Source: Nonomuraea sp. NEAU-A123
GTDB lineage: Bacteria > Actinomycetota > Actinomycetes > Streptosporangiales > Streptosporangiaceae
Assembly: GCF_018603905.1 (NCBI RefSeq)
Contig: NZ_JAHFZZ010000008.1
Span: 434,001 to 498,000 of the forward strand
Length of the DNA stretch: 64,000 nt
Direction of reading: 5' to 3'
The position numbers and the translations under genes are program-made. Every line of letters starts with the position of its first letter. The stretch's first letter is position 1. Of this stretch, positions 35,167 through 44,250 are shown piece by piece. The notes beneath the pieces were generated by a model. It saw nothing but the letters and a program-made list of their open reading frames with translations. It did not search any database and was not told the DNA's origin.

Positions 35167-37080
35167 ATGATCAGTGGGCTGTATCAGGGTACGGACGGGG
35201 ACTCGCGCCTCGAACTCCGGGTGGACGTCGACGGGGCGCGGCCCACCGGGAGGGTGAGCGGAGATCTGTTCTCCGTGGCCGGTGCGACCATGTCCTACGC
35301 CGGCTCGTTCGTGGTGAACGCGGCCTCGGTGAGGGCCGAGGGCGCCGGGACGAAGATCACGGGGCGCGGGGCGTTCTCGTTCGACACCCCGGCGAAGGAC
35401 GTGACGGTCACGATCAGCGGCACGGTGGGCAGCGCCAAGATCGCCGGCCAGACCTACCAGCTGACGTTCTCCGGTCGCCACTTCCGTACCGTGCTCCTGG
35501 AGCAGGACTCGGTGGCGGGCACCCGACCGTTCGACAAGTATTCCACCGGGACGCTGCCCGGCCCGACGGGCTCGCCGACGAGGGAGCTGAGCGTGGCCGC
35601 CGCCTACGACGAGGCGGGGATCCGCCTGACCGTCAACCCGCCGGGGGTGATCCCGGTCGACGGGTCGGGCGCGGACCTGGCGTGGGACGACGCCGAGCTG
35701 CATCACGCGATGACGCAGCAGTTCAGCGCGTTCGGGCAGGCTCCGGCCTGGCGGGTGTGGCTGCTGGTGGCCAGCAAGCACGTGGGCGGTTACCGGGGCA
35801 TCATGTTCGACTACGACGACGCGCACCAGCGGCAGGGGTCCGCGGTCTTCTACGACGCGATCAAGGGCGACACCCCGCAGGCGCAGCGCGCGCAACTGCG
35901 CACGTACGTGCACGAACTCGGCCACGCCTTCAACCTGCTGCACTCGTGGCAGAAGAACCTGGCCAACCCACCCCAGCCGCTCGGCCCGAACGGCGGCTTC
36001 GGCGACCTGTCCTGGATGAACTACGTACAGAACTACCAACCCGGCGGCGAGCAGGGCTACTGGGCCGCCTTCCCCTTCCAGTTCACCGACTCCGAGCTCG
36101 TCCACCTCCGTCACGCTTTCTACCGGGAGGTGGCCATGGGCGCGAACGCCTTCGGCACGGGCGCCGCCGACATCGCGCCCTTCGAACAGCCGATCGTGGA
36201 CCGGTCGGGGCTGCTGCTCGAACTGCGGGCCAAGGAGTCGTTCGGCTTCGGCGAGCCCGTCGTGGTGGAGCTGAAGCTGTCCACGACCGGCGAGCCGCGC
36301 ACCACGCACGGCCACCTTCATCCCGACACCGAGTTCACCCAGATCACCATCACCCAGCCGACCGGCCGGACCGTGCTGTACCGGCCGATGATGCGGCACT
36401 GCGTCGACACCTCACCCGACATCCGGCTCGACTCGGGCAACCCGGCCATGTACCGGAGCGCGTACATCGGGCACGGCCGCGACGGGCACTACTTCCAGCA
36501 GCCCGGCGAGTACCAGGTGCGCGGCCAGTACATCGCCGCCGACGGCTCGCGCATCGTCTCCCCCGCCTGCCTGGTCAAGGTCCGTTACCCGGTCGGCGCG
36601 GACGACCACCGGGTGGCCGAGCTGATGCTGGGCGACGAGCAGGGCAAGCTGTTCTCGCTGCTCGGCTCCGACTCGCCGACGCTGAGCTCGGGCAACCGGG
36701 CGCTGGACGAGGTGATCGGCAGGTACGGCGGCCACCCTCTGGCCGTCTACGCCCGCATGGTCAAGGGGCTCAACGCCGAGCGGGAGTTCAAGGCGATCGC
36801 CACCGACAAGCAGGTACAGGTCCGGCCACCGGACCTCAAGCAGGGCATCGAGCAGCTCACCGCGGTGGCCCGTGACGCCAGCGTCGACAACATCACCCTG
36901 AACATGGTGATGCGCCGCCTGGCCAGAGCCGAGGCCCGGCAGGGCGACCTGGAACGGGCCAACGCGGTGATGGACAAGATGGTCGCCCTGTTCCAGTCCA
37001 AGGGGGTCAACCAGATCGTCATGGGGCAGATCAGGCGGCAGGCCGAGCTCACGAAGGCGGCGCTCAGCGCGGAAGCGTGA
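35167..37080 (+). CDS. Zincin-like metalloprotease, cytoplasmic by sequence
   Basis: A 637-residue protein. It has HELGHAFNLLHSW at residues 249-261, an HExxHxxxxxH zinc motif with three histidine ligands. The N-terminal 110 residues look like a small beta-barrel (GLYQGTDGDSRLELRVDVDG). The C-terminus has Ig-like beta segments and a helical region with TPR-like character (MRRLARAEARQGDLERANAV). No signal peptide or membrane helix is visible, which is odd for this class. AGGGGG precedes the ATG. Not assigned to a named family. Confidence 0.7.
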   Translation: MISGLYQGTDGDSRLELRVDVDGARPTGRVSGDLFSVAGATMSYAGSFVVNAASVRAEGAGTKITGRGAFSFDTPAKDVTVTISGTVGSAKIAGQTYQLTFSGRHFRTVLLEQDSVAGTRPFDKYSTGTLPGPTGSPTRELSVAAAYDEAGIRLTVNPPGVIPVDGSGADLAWDDAELHHAMTQQFSAFGQAPAWRVWLLVASKHVGGYRGIMFDYDDAHQRQGSAVFYDAIKGDTPQAQRAQLRTYVHELGHAFNLLHSWQKNLANPPQPLGPNGGFGDLSWMNYVQNYQPGGEQGYWAAFPFQFTDSELVHLRHAFYREVAMGANAFGTGAADIAPFEQPIVDRSGLLLELRAKESFGFGEPVVVELKLSTTGEPRTTHGHLHPDTEFTQITITQPTGRTVLYRPMMRHCVDTSPDIRLDSGNPAMYRSAYIGHGRDGHYFQQPGEYQVRGQYIAADGSRIVSPACLVKVRYPVGADDHRVAELMLGDEQGKLFSLLGSDSPTLSSGNRALDEVIGRYGGHPLAVYARMVKGLNAEREFKAIATDKQVQVRPPDLKQGIEQLTAVARDASVDNITLNMVMRRLARAEARQGDLERANAVMDKMVALFQSKGVNQIVMGQIRRQAELTKAALSAEA

Positions 37081-37095
37081 CCGGCGGGGCCGGTC
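37079..37095. terminator. Short hairpin between convergent genes
   Basis: GACCGGC (37079-37085) and GCCGGTC (37089-37095) form a perfect 7-bp stem with a GGG loop, starting in the stop codon of the metalloprotease gene and ending two bases before the stop of the HNH gene. A compact bidirectional terminator is likely. Confidence 0.55.
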
Positions 37096-37096
37096 G

Positions 37097-37765
37097 TCAG
37101 CAGGAGTCCAGGATGCCGTCCATGGCGTCCTTCTCACCTGTGGTCAGCCACAGGCCGTACTTCGCCTTCACGTCGATCTGCTTGACGATGTAGGTGCAGC
37201 GGTACGCCTTGCGCGGCGGCAGCCAGGTCGCCGCGTCGGAGTCGCTCTTCTGGCCGTTGAGCGGCCCGTCCACGGCCATCAGGTTGATCGGGTCGTTGGC
37301 GAACTCCTTGCGCTTGTCCGCCGTCCACTGCTGCGCGCCCTTCTGCCAGGCGTCGGACAGCGGGATGAGGTGGTCGATCTGCACGGCGGTGCTGGTGTCC
37401 TGGCCGCGCTTGAAGGTGATGGTCTTGCCGCTGTACGGGTCGTCGAGGACGCCGCTGAGGATGATGCAGTCGTGGGTGCCCGACTTGAACTTCTCGTCGT
37501 GCAGGTCACGCTTCAATATGTCGTTGCGCGTGTCACAGCCGTTGTGGTCGACATCCGACCAGGCCGGCCCGAACTTCTCCCGCTCGAACCCGGTCTTCGG
37601 CGCACGGCCTTTGACGGCGAGTTTGGCCAGCTTCTTGCGGGCGTCCCCCACGTCAGCCGATGGAGCCTTGCCCGAGTCGGCCTGAGGTGCCTGCGCTTCC
37701 AGTTGCCCACATCCGGCGAGCAATCCCACTGTGGCCAAACCGGCCAAAACCACACGAAACCGCAC
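37097..37765 (-). CDS. HNH-family (DUF1524) nuclease-like lipoprotein
   Basis: A 222-residue protein with signal peptide and lipobox (VGLLAGC, lipidation near Cys19). The nuclease-like region has VQIDHLIPLSDAWQKGAQQW and later DPINLMAVDGPLNGQKSD, the HNH/DUF1524 pattern. Two cysteines in the middle and a C-terminal Cys may form disulfides. Secreted nucleases of this type occur widely in actinomycetes, possibly for nutrient acquisition or competition. Confidence 0.85.
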   Translation of the reverse strand: MRFRVVLAGLATVGLLAGCGQLEAQAPQADSGKAPSADVGDARKKLAKLAVKGRAPKTGFEREKFGPAWSDVDHNGCDTRNDILKRDLHDEKFKSGTHDCIILSGVLDDPYSGKTITFKRGQDTSTAVQIDHLIPLSDAWQKGAQQWTADKRKEFANDPINLMAVDGPLNGQKSDSDAATWLPPRKAYRCTYIVKQIDVKAKYGLWLTTGEKDAMDGILDSC

Positions 37766-38054
37766 GCTCTACCCCTTGACTCAAGTTTTAGCAAAGTCTA
37801 GGTAGAGCAATTACCCCTAAGGCACGATTTATCCCCCAAGAAGGTCAAGCAACTGCGCCTCGCCATAGCTCACGGCCGCAGCCCCGAATACGCAACAAGC
37901 ACTGGGGCCCACCGGCGCTCGGCCATCCCACGGACGGGGCCAAGAATGCGCACGTCACGGCGCCCAGCGCGCTCCACCGGAGGAGCGTGCCCCTGGACAG
38001 ACCCCGTCCCCGTATGGCGGGTGGGGCCCACCGGGCTGGCCGTAAAACCGACCA
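37766..38054. other. Gap upstream of the HNH lipoprotein gene
   Basis: Immediately upstream of the start are the palindrome CTTGACTCAAG (37775-37785) and a wider inverted repeat CTCTACC (37767-37773) with GGTAGAG (37801-37807). They are candidate operator or promoter elements for the leftward gene. The remaining 240 bases show no gene; GGGGCCCACCGG occurs twice. Confidence 0.4.
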
Positions 38055-38081
38055 TAAAAAATCCCGCCCCTAGGGGCGGGA
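38055..38081 (-). terminator. Canonical intrinsic terminator of the cupin gene
   Basis: A 20-base perfect palindrome (38062-38081, CCCGCCCC-TAGG centre) is followed on the minus strand by seven T residues (38055-38061). It lies 27 bases past the cupin stop. It is one of the few textbook rho-independent terminators in the window. Confidence 0.9.
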
Positions 38082-38107
38082 ACGCTCACGACGGGAAAGC
38101 CGATCGA

Positions 38108-38470
38108 CTACGACCGCCCGTAACTGTCCTCCAGGCGCTCGATGTCGTCCTCGTCGAAGTGGCCGAAGGCGATCTCGAGAATCCGCGTAGCGGGCCCGGA
38201 CGAGCTGAGCCGGTGCGTCTGGCCCTGCTGAATCAGCACCCGATCCCCCACCGCGGGCTCGATCCGCTTCCCGTCCACCTCGAACACGCACCCGGGGTCG
38301 AGCGCCACCCACAGCTCGGAGCGGTGCTCATGACGCTGCAGGCTCAGCCGCTGCCCCGGCGAGACCTCGATGATCTTGACGGTGGACACCTCGTTGAGGG
38401 TGAACCGCTCGAACCCACCCCACGGCCGCTCGTCACGGATCACAGCCGCCAGCCTGTCGATGTCCTGCAT
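38108..38470 (-). CDS. Cupin, mannose-6-phosphate isomerase type II-like
   Basis: A 120-residue single-domain cupin. RPWGGFERFTLNEVSTVKII and SPGQRLSLQRHEHRSELWV are the start of the type II phosphomannose isomerase/GDP-mannose pyrophosphorylase C-terminal cupin, with metal-binding QRHEHRSE and QGQTHRL. The start at 38470 has GGAGGGG upstream. It is the last gene of a leftward run after the TPR protein and SDR enzyme. Substrate uncertain without the nucleotidyltransferase half. Confidence 0.8.
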   Translation of the reverse strand: MQDIDRLAAVIRDERPWGGFERFTLNEVSTVKIIEVSPGQRLSLQRHEHRSELWVALDPGCVFEVDGKRIEPAVGDRVLIQQGQTHRLSSSGPATRILEIAFGHFDEDDIERLEDSYGRS

Positions 38471-38569
38471 CGCCCCTCCAGGGTCCCGAAAAATCACGCC
38501 ATCAATCAGCGCTCAAACTACCAGGCACCACGGACCTCCAGGTCAGGCGGTGCTATCAGCAAGCATCGC

Positions 38570-39328
38570 TCAGGTGATGAGGATGCCGCCGTCGACGGGC
38601 AGGACAACGCCGGTGATGTACGAGGACGCGTCACTCGCCAGAAAAACCGCCGCGGCCACCAACTCCGCCGGATCCCCCACCCGCCCCATCACCACCCGCT
38701 GCGCCAGCATCCGCTCCAGATATGCGGGGTTGTACTGCTCCGTCATCTCCGAGGCGAAGAAGCCGGGCTCCAGGCAGTTGACCCGGATCCCCCGCCGCCC
38801 CGTCCACTGCTGCGCCAGATCCCGGGTCAGCCCGATCACCGCCGCCTTCGACGCGCTGTAGGCGGCCTGCGGCAGCCCCGCCGTCGTCTCGCCCAGGATG
38901 CTGCCGATGTTGACGATCGACGAGCCGGGCCGCATCACCCGCGCGCACGCCTGCGCCATCCAGTAGGTGCCGTGCAGGTTGATGTCGACCACCTGCCGGA
39001 ACTCCTCCGGGGTCTCCCGCAGCGCGGGCACGGCGGTGCCGACCCCGGCGTTGTTGATCAGCACGTCGACCGAGCCCATGGTCTCCACGGCCGCGGCGAC
39101 CAGGGCCTGGCAGTCCTCGACCAGCGTCACGTCGGTCTTGACGGCCAGGCACCGGCGGCCGGTCTCCTCGACCAGCCGCCGCGTCTCATCCAGCCGATCC
39201 TGCCGCCGGGCGCCGATCACGATGTCGGCCCCGGCCTCGGCCAGCCCGCGGGCGAAGGCCACTCCCAGTCCCGACGACGCGCCGGTGACGACGGCGACCT
39301 TCCCCTCGAGGCTGAACCGCTGAAGCAT
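38570..39328 (-). CDS. SDR-family oxidoreductase
   Basis: A 252-residue classical short-chain dehydrogenase: TGASSGLG cofactor loop, NNAGVG, catalytic Ser in NIGSILGETT, YSASK and C-terminal VLPVDGGI. Overall it is nearest to gluconate 5-dehydrogenase-like SDRs. The R-rich loop after beta-2 (GARRQDRLDE) suggests NADPH. The ATG lies one base past the stop of the upstream TPR gene. Confidence 0.9.
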   Translation of the reverse strand: MLQRFSLEGKVAVVTGASSGLGVAFARGLAEAGADIVIGARRQDRLDETRRLVEETGRRCLAVKTDVTLVEDCQALVAAAVETMGSVDVLINNAGVGTAVPALRETPEEFRQVVDINLHGTYWMAQACARVMRPGSSIVNIGSILGETTAGLPQAAYSASKAAVIGLTRDLAQQWTGRRGIRVNCLEPGFFASEMTEQYNPAYLERMLAQRVVMGRVGDPAELVAAAVFLASDASSYITGVVLPVDGGILIT

Positions 39329-39329
39329 G

Positions 39330-41606
39330 CTAGAGACCGTACTCCTTGACGATCCGCTCGTGGCGCTCGACTTCCACGTCGACCTCCTTGGCCAGGTCGA
39401 GCCAGGCCAGCGGGTGCGACCACCGCTCGGTGGCGTCGTCGAGCAGCGCGTCGACCTCGGTCGCCGAGACGTCCGGCGGCACCGCGACCCAGCCGAACAC
39501 CCCGGGCAGCGCCTCGCCGCCGGTCGGATGGGTGACCGTGTAGTTCTCGTCGCTGTAGACCCACATCGGCCAGCCGCGCTCGGCCATGACCTCGGTGAAC
39601 TCCGCCCAGTCCTCTTCGTTCGGCGCGGCGCCGTCGAAGAAGTAGCTGGTGTAGCCGCCGGGCCGCAGGATGCGCACCGCGGCGAAGGGCGGCACGAAGT
39701 TCTGCTGCTCTTCGGGGTCGTCGGGGACCGGCTCCAGCAGTTGCGGGTCGAACACGACCAGGTCGCCGGCGTTGTAGTCCATGCCGCGGGGCTGCGGCAG
39801 AGCGAGCCGGGCGGTGGCCGGGCCGGTGCGGATGGACAGGATCTGCCGCTGGCCGCCGTCGGGCGCGGGGAGGATGACCCGGATCAGGCCCATCTCCTCC
39901 TCGATCGGCCCCTCGGTCGACTTGACCGGCATGCCGATCTTGGCGGTGCCCTTGCGGACGATGTCCCAGTCCTCGCTCGAGGTGGCCATGACGATCATGC
40001 GCCAGGTGTCCTCCTCGGTGATCTCGTCGATCACTTCGAGCAGCGCCCGGGCGCCCTTGGCGTTGTCGTCGAGCTGCTGGGCCGCGGTGGCCAGCAGACG
40101 GCGCGCTTCGACGCCGGCTCCGGCCGCCACGGCGTGCTCGGCCGCCTCCAGCGCCTCCGGCCAGCGCTCGCGGGCGCTGTGGAGCCGCGCCAGCGCAAGG
40201 TATTGGGTGTCGTGCGGCAGCAGCGCCGCCATCTGCTCGAGCCGCTCGTCCTGGCGGGCCTCGACGAGCAGCGTACTCAGGGTGGAGACGTCTTCGGGAT
40301 CGGCGGCGGCGAGGTCGCCGGAGTCGACCAGCAGCTTCCAGTAGATGTCGGCGCCCGTCGCCGGGTAGCCGAGGAAGCCGAGGGTGGTGGTGTGGCGGCG
40401 GGTGGTCTCCAGGTCCTCGCCGGAGCGCGGGGCCAGCCAGCCGGTCCACCGCTCGGGGTCGGCGTTGTGACCGTCCGCGGCGTCGAAGTAGGCCACCCGC
40501 TCCTCGACCGGGCACGGCGCGGGCGGCTCGGTCGTCGCGTCGGCGGCGGCGCGCAGGGCGGCGATCCGCTCGGCCACGCCCGCGCTCTCGCGCAGCTCGG
40601 CGGCGGCCGACTGGGCCAGGTCGGCCAGCAGCCTCGCCTGCCAGACGCCCTGCCTGCCGATGGCCAGCTCGCCCGCGATCAGCGAGAGCTCGAAGCGGGC
40701 GCGGTAGCCGCCCATCATGCCGAAGTAGTCGATCCACTGGCGCAGCACGCGGCCGAGCTGCCAGGTGTTGGTGATCTGCGAGGAGCCGGCCAGCTTGGCG
40801 ACCGCCTGCGTCCACTCCACCCACGAGCGCGGGTGCTCGCCGACCACGTCGAGGTCGGGCAGCGCGTCGACGGCCTCGGCGATGCGGCCGAGCGTGGCCA
40901 GGATCAGCGCGCGGCGTACGCCGTCGCGGTGCTCCTTGGCCACCGGGTCGTCGGCCGGGAAGTCGGTCGCGGCCTGGAGCGCGGCCAGCGCGTCCTCTCC
41001 GCGTCCGGCGGCCAGCAGCGCGCGGGCGCTCTCGGCGCCGAGCTCCCAGCTCGCCTCGCGGTCGGCGGCGCGCAGCCGCTCGACGGCGGACTCGGCGTAG
41101 GTCACGGCCTCGCCGGCCCGGCCCGCATCGATGAGCGCGGCGATGTACTGCGTCACCAGCCCGGTGTAGGCGGGGTTGGCCGGCTGGAGGTCCTGGATGA
41201 CCGCGTCGAGCGTCTCCAGGCGTTCGGCCGCGTAGCCGGGGCCGTCTGCGTTGGCCCACGCCAGCGCGAGCGCCTCGACCGCGGCCGGGGTGGCCGGGCA
41301 GTCGCGCACCTCTTCGCGCTGAGCGAACGACAGCAACTGCTCCGCGTCACCGATCGCGACGGCACCCTGCGCGCGGTCGCCCACGCGGCCGAGCAGGTGC
41401 CAGTAGCGGGCGTAGAACTCGAGCCACGGGAGCTCCAGGGCCTCCGCCTGCTGTGCGATGGCCGGAGCCATCACGTCTAGCTGGGGGTATCGCCCCTCAT
41501 AGGCCTGTGCGGGCAGGTCTCCCAGCGCCATGGCGAGGCCCACGTTGCCCGCCTCAGAAAGCTGCTGCTGGGTTTCACCGACCCAGGCCCAGATGTCCAC
41601 GTCCAT
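39330..41606 (-). CDS. Large TPR-like protein of unknown function
   Basis: A 758-residue protein, mostly helical with alanine-rich TPR-like pairs (AGEAVTYAESAVERLRAADR, WPEALEAAEHAVAAGAGVEA). The C-terminal 200 residues are beta-rich, starting near IGMPVKSTEGPIEEEMGLIR, with an unassigned domain. No signal or membrane segment. It is co-translated with the SDR gene. It may act as a scaffold or regulator; no named family recognised. Confidence 0.65.
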   Translation of the reverse strand: MDVDIWAWVGETQQQLSEAGNVGLAMALGDLPAQAYEGRYPQLDVMAPAIAQQAEALELPWLEFYARYWHLLGRVGDRAQGAVAIGDAEQLLSFAQREEVRDCPATPAAVEALALAWANADGPGYAAERLETLDAVIQDLQPANPAYTGLVTQYIAALIDAGRAGEAVTYAESAVERLRAADREASWELGAESARALLAAGRGEDALAALQAATDFPADDPVAKEHRDGVRRALILATLGRIAEAVDALPDLDVVGEHPRSWVEWTQAVAKLAGSSQITNTWQLGRVLRQWIDYFGMMGGYRARFELSLIAGELAIGRQGVWQARLLADLAQSAAAELRESAGVAERIAALRAAADATTEPPAPCPVEERVAYFDAADGHNADPERWTGWLAPRSGEDLETTRRHTTTLGFLGYPATGADIYWKLLVDSGDLAAADPEDVSTLSTLLVEARQDERLEQMAALLPHDTQYLALARLHSARERWPEALEAAEHAVAAGAGVEARRLLATAAQQLDDNAKGARALLEVIDEITEEDTWRMIVMATSSEDWDIVRKGTAKIGMPVKSTEGPIEEEMGLIRVILPAPDGGQRQILSIRTGPATARLALPQPRGMDYNAGDLVVFDPQLLEPVPDDPEEQQNFVPPFAAVRILRPGGYTSYFFDGAAPNEEDWAEFTEVMAERGWPMWVYSDENYTVTHPTGGEALPGVFGWVAVPPDVSATEVDALLDDATERWSHPLAWLDLAKEVDVEVERHERIVKEYGL

Positions 41607-41625
41607 GAGCAGTCAGTCTGCCAGG

Positions 41626-42378
41626 TCAATGACCGTGCCCAAAACGCAGAAGCTCGATGAGCTCGTCCGATTCGTCGTTGTTCAATACCGAAAACACCGA
41701 TGCCAGCAGATCATCGGTCGTGTCCTCGACCGCGGCCCGCTTCGCGACCACGTCGGGACCGGGCTTCTCGTACGGCTCCGGCCAGTTGAAGAACTGCGCC
41801 ATCGCCTCACCGGAGGTATGTCCGAAAGGTGCGTCGTGGTCGGCCGCCAGCATCGCCTCCAGCGGGTGGAGGCCCGCCGCGATCACCGCGTTGGCGTGCA
41901 GCGCCCCTCTCAGCTCCCGTACGACGTGCATGAGCTGCGTGGCCCGCGCGGGCGGGTCAGCGGGCAGGGGCACGGCCCGCCAGCCGGCGAACAGCGGCGC
42001 CCCGGCGACCGGGGCCTGGGCGACGACCGGTTCGAGGAGTTCGGCGAGCCTGGCGCAGCCGTCGAAGTCGCCGAGCCGGCGGCGTCCCCATTCGTGGCAG
42101 GCTTCCGTGTAGATCTCGACGGCCCGCTCGACGCTCAGCTTGCGCCCGCCGTACCAGCTCTCCTCGACGTGGGCGGCGGGGAAGAAGACCGCGACGGAGG
42201 TGACCACGTCGGCCTCGCACTCGCCGAGGACTCCGCAGCGCCCGCGGAAGTAGAACTCACGCGGGCCGAGGCCGTACTCCTCGCAGCGGGTCTTGGCCTC
42301 CCTGGAGATCATGAATCCGCCGCCGTACTGGCCGATCGGGGCCTTGACCAGCACGGCCGTGGTTCTAGGGTCCGCCAT
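41626..42378 (-). CDS. SCO6745-like (SalK-type) protein
   Basis: A 250-residue helical protein. GPREFYFRGRCGVLGECEAD followed by VAVFFPAAHVEESWYGG matches, from memory, the SCO6745/SalK-like family common in Actinobacteria and annotated as a MarR-like or evolved-enzyme family of unknown role. A histidine-containing segment GLHPLEAMLAADHDAPFGHT may bind a ligand. It lies just 5' of the TPR gene on the same strand. Confidence 0.65.
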   Translation of the reverse strand: MADPRTTAVLVKAPIGQYGGGFMISREAKTRCEEYGLGPREFYFRGRCGVLGECEADVVTSVAVFFPAAHVEESWYGGRKLSVERAVEIYTEACHEWGRRRLGDFDGCARLAELLEPVVAQAPVAGAPLFAGWRAVPLPADPPARATQLMHVVRELRGALHANAVIAAGLHPLEAMLAADHDAPFGHTSGEAMAQFFNWPEPYEKPGPDVVAKRAAVEDTTDDLLASVFSVLNNDESDELIELLRFGHGH

Positions 42379-42430
42379 GTCCAGCCCCTTCTCGGTTCAG
42401 GGAGTGGACTCAGCATCCCTCAGGAGAACA

Positions 42431-43243
42431 TCATTCTGCAAGCGTCAGGTTGCCGCTCGCGATGATGACGGCGGGGCCGGTCAGGTAGCTGGTCTCTTCG
42501 TCGAGCGTGACGACGACGGTGCCGCCGGGCACCTCGATCGTCCAGCTTCCGGTGGTCTCGCCGGCCAGCGCCGCGGCCGCGACGGCGGTGGCGACCGTGC
42601 CGGTGCCGCAGGAGCGGGTCTCGCCCGAGCCGCGCTCGTAGACGCGCATGACCGCGCGGCTGGGGCCCACCGCGTTGAACAGCTCAATGTTGACGCCCCG
42701 GGGGAAGACACCCGGGTCGAAGCCGGGCTGGTGGGTCAGGTCGAGCTGCGCGACGGGGTCGCCGATGGCACAGGCCAGGTGCGGGTTGCCTATGTCGACG
42801 TGGACGCCTTCGTACTCCTGCCCGGTGACGGTGGTGACGCTCGTGCCGCGGATGACGGGCTTGCCCATGTCGACGCTGACGTCGCCGTTGTCCTCGATGC
42901 GGATCCTCCGGACGCCGCCCCTGGTCGCCACGTCGAACTCGCCTTCACCGGCCAGCCCCGTCTCGACGAGGTAGCGGCCGAAGACGCGCGCGCCGTTGCC
43001 GCACATCTCGGCCATGCTGCCGTCAGCGTTGCGGTAGTCCATGAACCACTCGGCCGTGGTGGCCTGGTCGGCCACCTCGGGGCTGAGCTTGGTGCGCACC
43101 ACGCGCAGGACGCCGTCGGCGCCGATCCCGGACCGCCGGTCGCAGATCGTGGCGACCAGCGCGGCGGACAAGTCGATCTCGCCATCGGGGTCGGGGAGGA
43201 TGACGAAATCGTTCTCGGTGCCGTGCCCCTTGAGAAAACGCAT
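42431..43243 (-). CDS. dapF: Diaminopimelate epimerase
   Basis: It interconverts LL- and meso-diaminopimelate for lysine and peptidoglycan synthesis. The protein has 270 residues with both catalytic cysteines: C81 in AEMCGNGARVFG and C212 in ETRSCGTGTVATA. The N-terminal FLKGHGTENDFVIL is the usual start. It lies nine bases downstream of miaA, and the pair is conserved in Actinobacteria. Confidence 0.96.
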   Translation of the reverse strand: MRFLKGHGTENDFVILPDPDGEIDLSAALVATICDRRSGIGADGVLRVVRTKLSPEVADQATTAEWFMDYRNADGSMAEMCGNGARVFGRYLVETGLAGEGEFDVATRGGVRRIRIEDNGDVSVDMGKPVIRGTSVTTVTGQEYEGVHVDIGNPHLACAIGDPVAQLDLTHQPGFDPGVFPRGVNIELFNAVGPSRAVMRVYERGSGETRSCGTGTVATAVAAAALAGETTGSWTIEVPGGTVVVTLDEETSYLTGPAVIIASGNLTLAE

Positions 43244-43252
43244 GTGACGATT

Positions 43253-44158
43253 TTATCCGGAGCCTAGGCCGGCGATTCGCGCCAGGGATCGCTCCAGCAG
43301 GTCGGGGGCGTCATAGGGCAGCCACTGAACCCTCGGATCGCGGCGGAACCACGACTCCTGGCGCCGGGCGAAACGCCTGGTCGCCCTGACGGTCTCGGCG
43401 AACGCCTGCTCCTCGGTCCACTCGCCGTCGAGGTAGCGCGCCACCTGGGCGTACCCCAGCGCGCGGCTCGCCGTACGTCCCTCGGCCAAGCCCTGCCCGA
43501 GCAGGCCCCGCACCTCGTCGACCAGGCCCGCCGCCCACATGCGCCCGACCCTGATCTCGATCCGCTCGTCGAGCTCCGGCCGGGGCACCACCAGCCCGAT
43601 CTGCACACTCGGGTAGATCGCCTCGAACGACGGCATGGTCGCGGAGAACGGGCGCCCCGAGTGCTCGATCACCTCCAGCGCGCGGACGATCCGGCGGCCG
43701 TTACTCGGCAGGATCGCCGCCGCGGCGGCCGGATCGGCCTCTCGCAGCCGCTCGTACAGCGGTGCCGGGCCGCGTTCGGCCAGCTCGGCCTCCAACCTGG
43801 CCCTGATCTCCGGGTCGGTGCCGGGGAAGTCCAGGTCGTCGATGGCCGCGCGTACGTACAGTCCGCTGCCGCCGACCAGCACGGGTGCCGCCAGCGACTC
43901 GATGAGCGACCTGGCCAGCTTCTGGTACTCGGCCACGCTGGCGGTCACCGTGACGTCCCAGATGTCGAGCAGGTGATGGGGCACCCCCCGCTGCTCGGCC
44001 GGGGAAAGCTTTGCCGTGCCTATGTCCATTCCTCGATAAAGCTGCATCGAGTCGGCATTGATGCATTCGCCCCCCAGCCGGAGCGCGAGATCCACGGCGA
44101 GATCGGACTTTCCGGCTGCCGTGGGACCCACGACGGCGATGACTGGCTGCTGACGCAC
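43253..44158 (-). CDS. miaA: tRNA dimethylallyltransferase
   Basis: It adds the dimethylallyl group to A37 of tRNAs reading U-starting codons. The protein has 301 residues; P-loop GPTAAGKSDLAVDLA, substrate motif ADSMQLYRGMDIGTAK, and VGGSGLYVRAAIDDL are intact. MiaB (57139-58626), which acts on the product, is encoded 13 kb away on the same strand; the two are neighbours in many actinobacteria. Confidence 0.96.
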   Translation of the reverse strand: MRQQPVIAVVGPTAAGKSDLAVDLALRLGGECINADSMQLYRGMDIGTAKLSPAEQRGVPHHLLDIWDVTVTASVAEYQKLARSLIESLAAPVLVGGSGLYVRAAIDDLDFPGTDPEIRARLEAELAERGPAPLYERLREADPAAAAAILPSNGRRIVRALEVIEHSGRPFSATMPSFEAIYPSVQIGLVVPRPELDERIEIRVGRMWAAGLVDEVRGLLGQGLAEGRTASRALGYAQVARYLDGEWTEEQAFAETVRATRRFARRQESWFRRDPRVQWLPYDAPDLLERSLARIAGLGSG

Positions 44159-44205
44159 ACCGACAAGTGTGTCAACTGTCTGGGTATGGACGGACCGGTG
44201 AGCGC

Positions 44206-44250
44206 TTAGAGATCGAGCGTTTAGAGATCGAGCGTTTAGAGATCGAGCAG
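44206..44250 (-). repeat. 15-bp tandem repeat covering the ogt stop codon
   Basis: TTAGAGATCGAGCG recurs at 44206, 44221 and 44236, exactly 15 bases apart. Read on the minus strand, each unit contains CTCGATCTCTAA, the last codons and stop of ogt. The gene end was therefore duplicated twice downstream of the used stop, giving three in-frame stop copies. Confidence 0.9.

Noticed and set aside
39217..41259. 680-codon minus-strand frame overlapping the TPR gene
   Set aside because: Same strand but other frame, Arg-rich and without domains; the TPR-like frame has proper helical repeats and coupling to the SDR gene.
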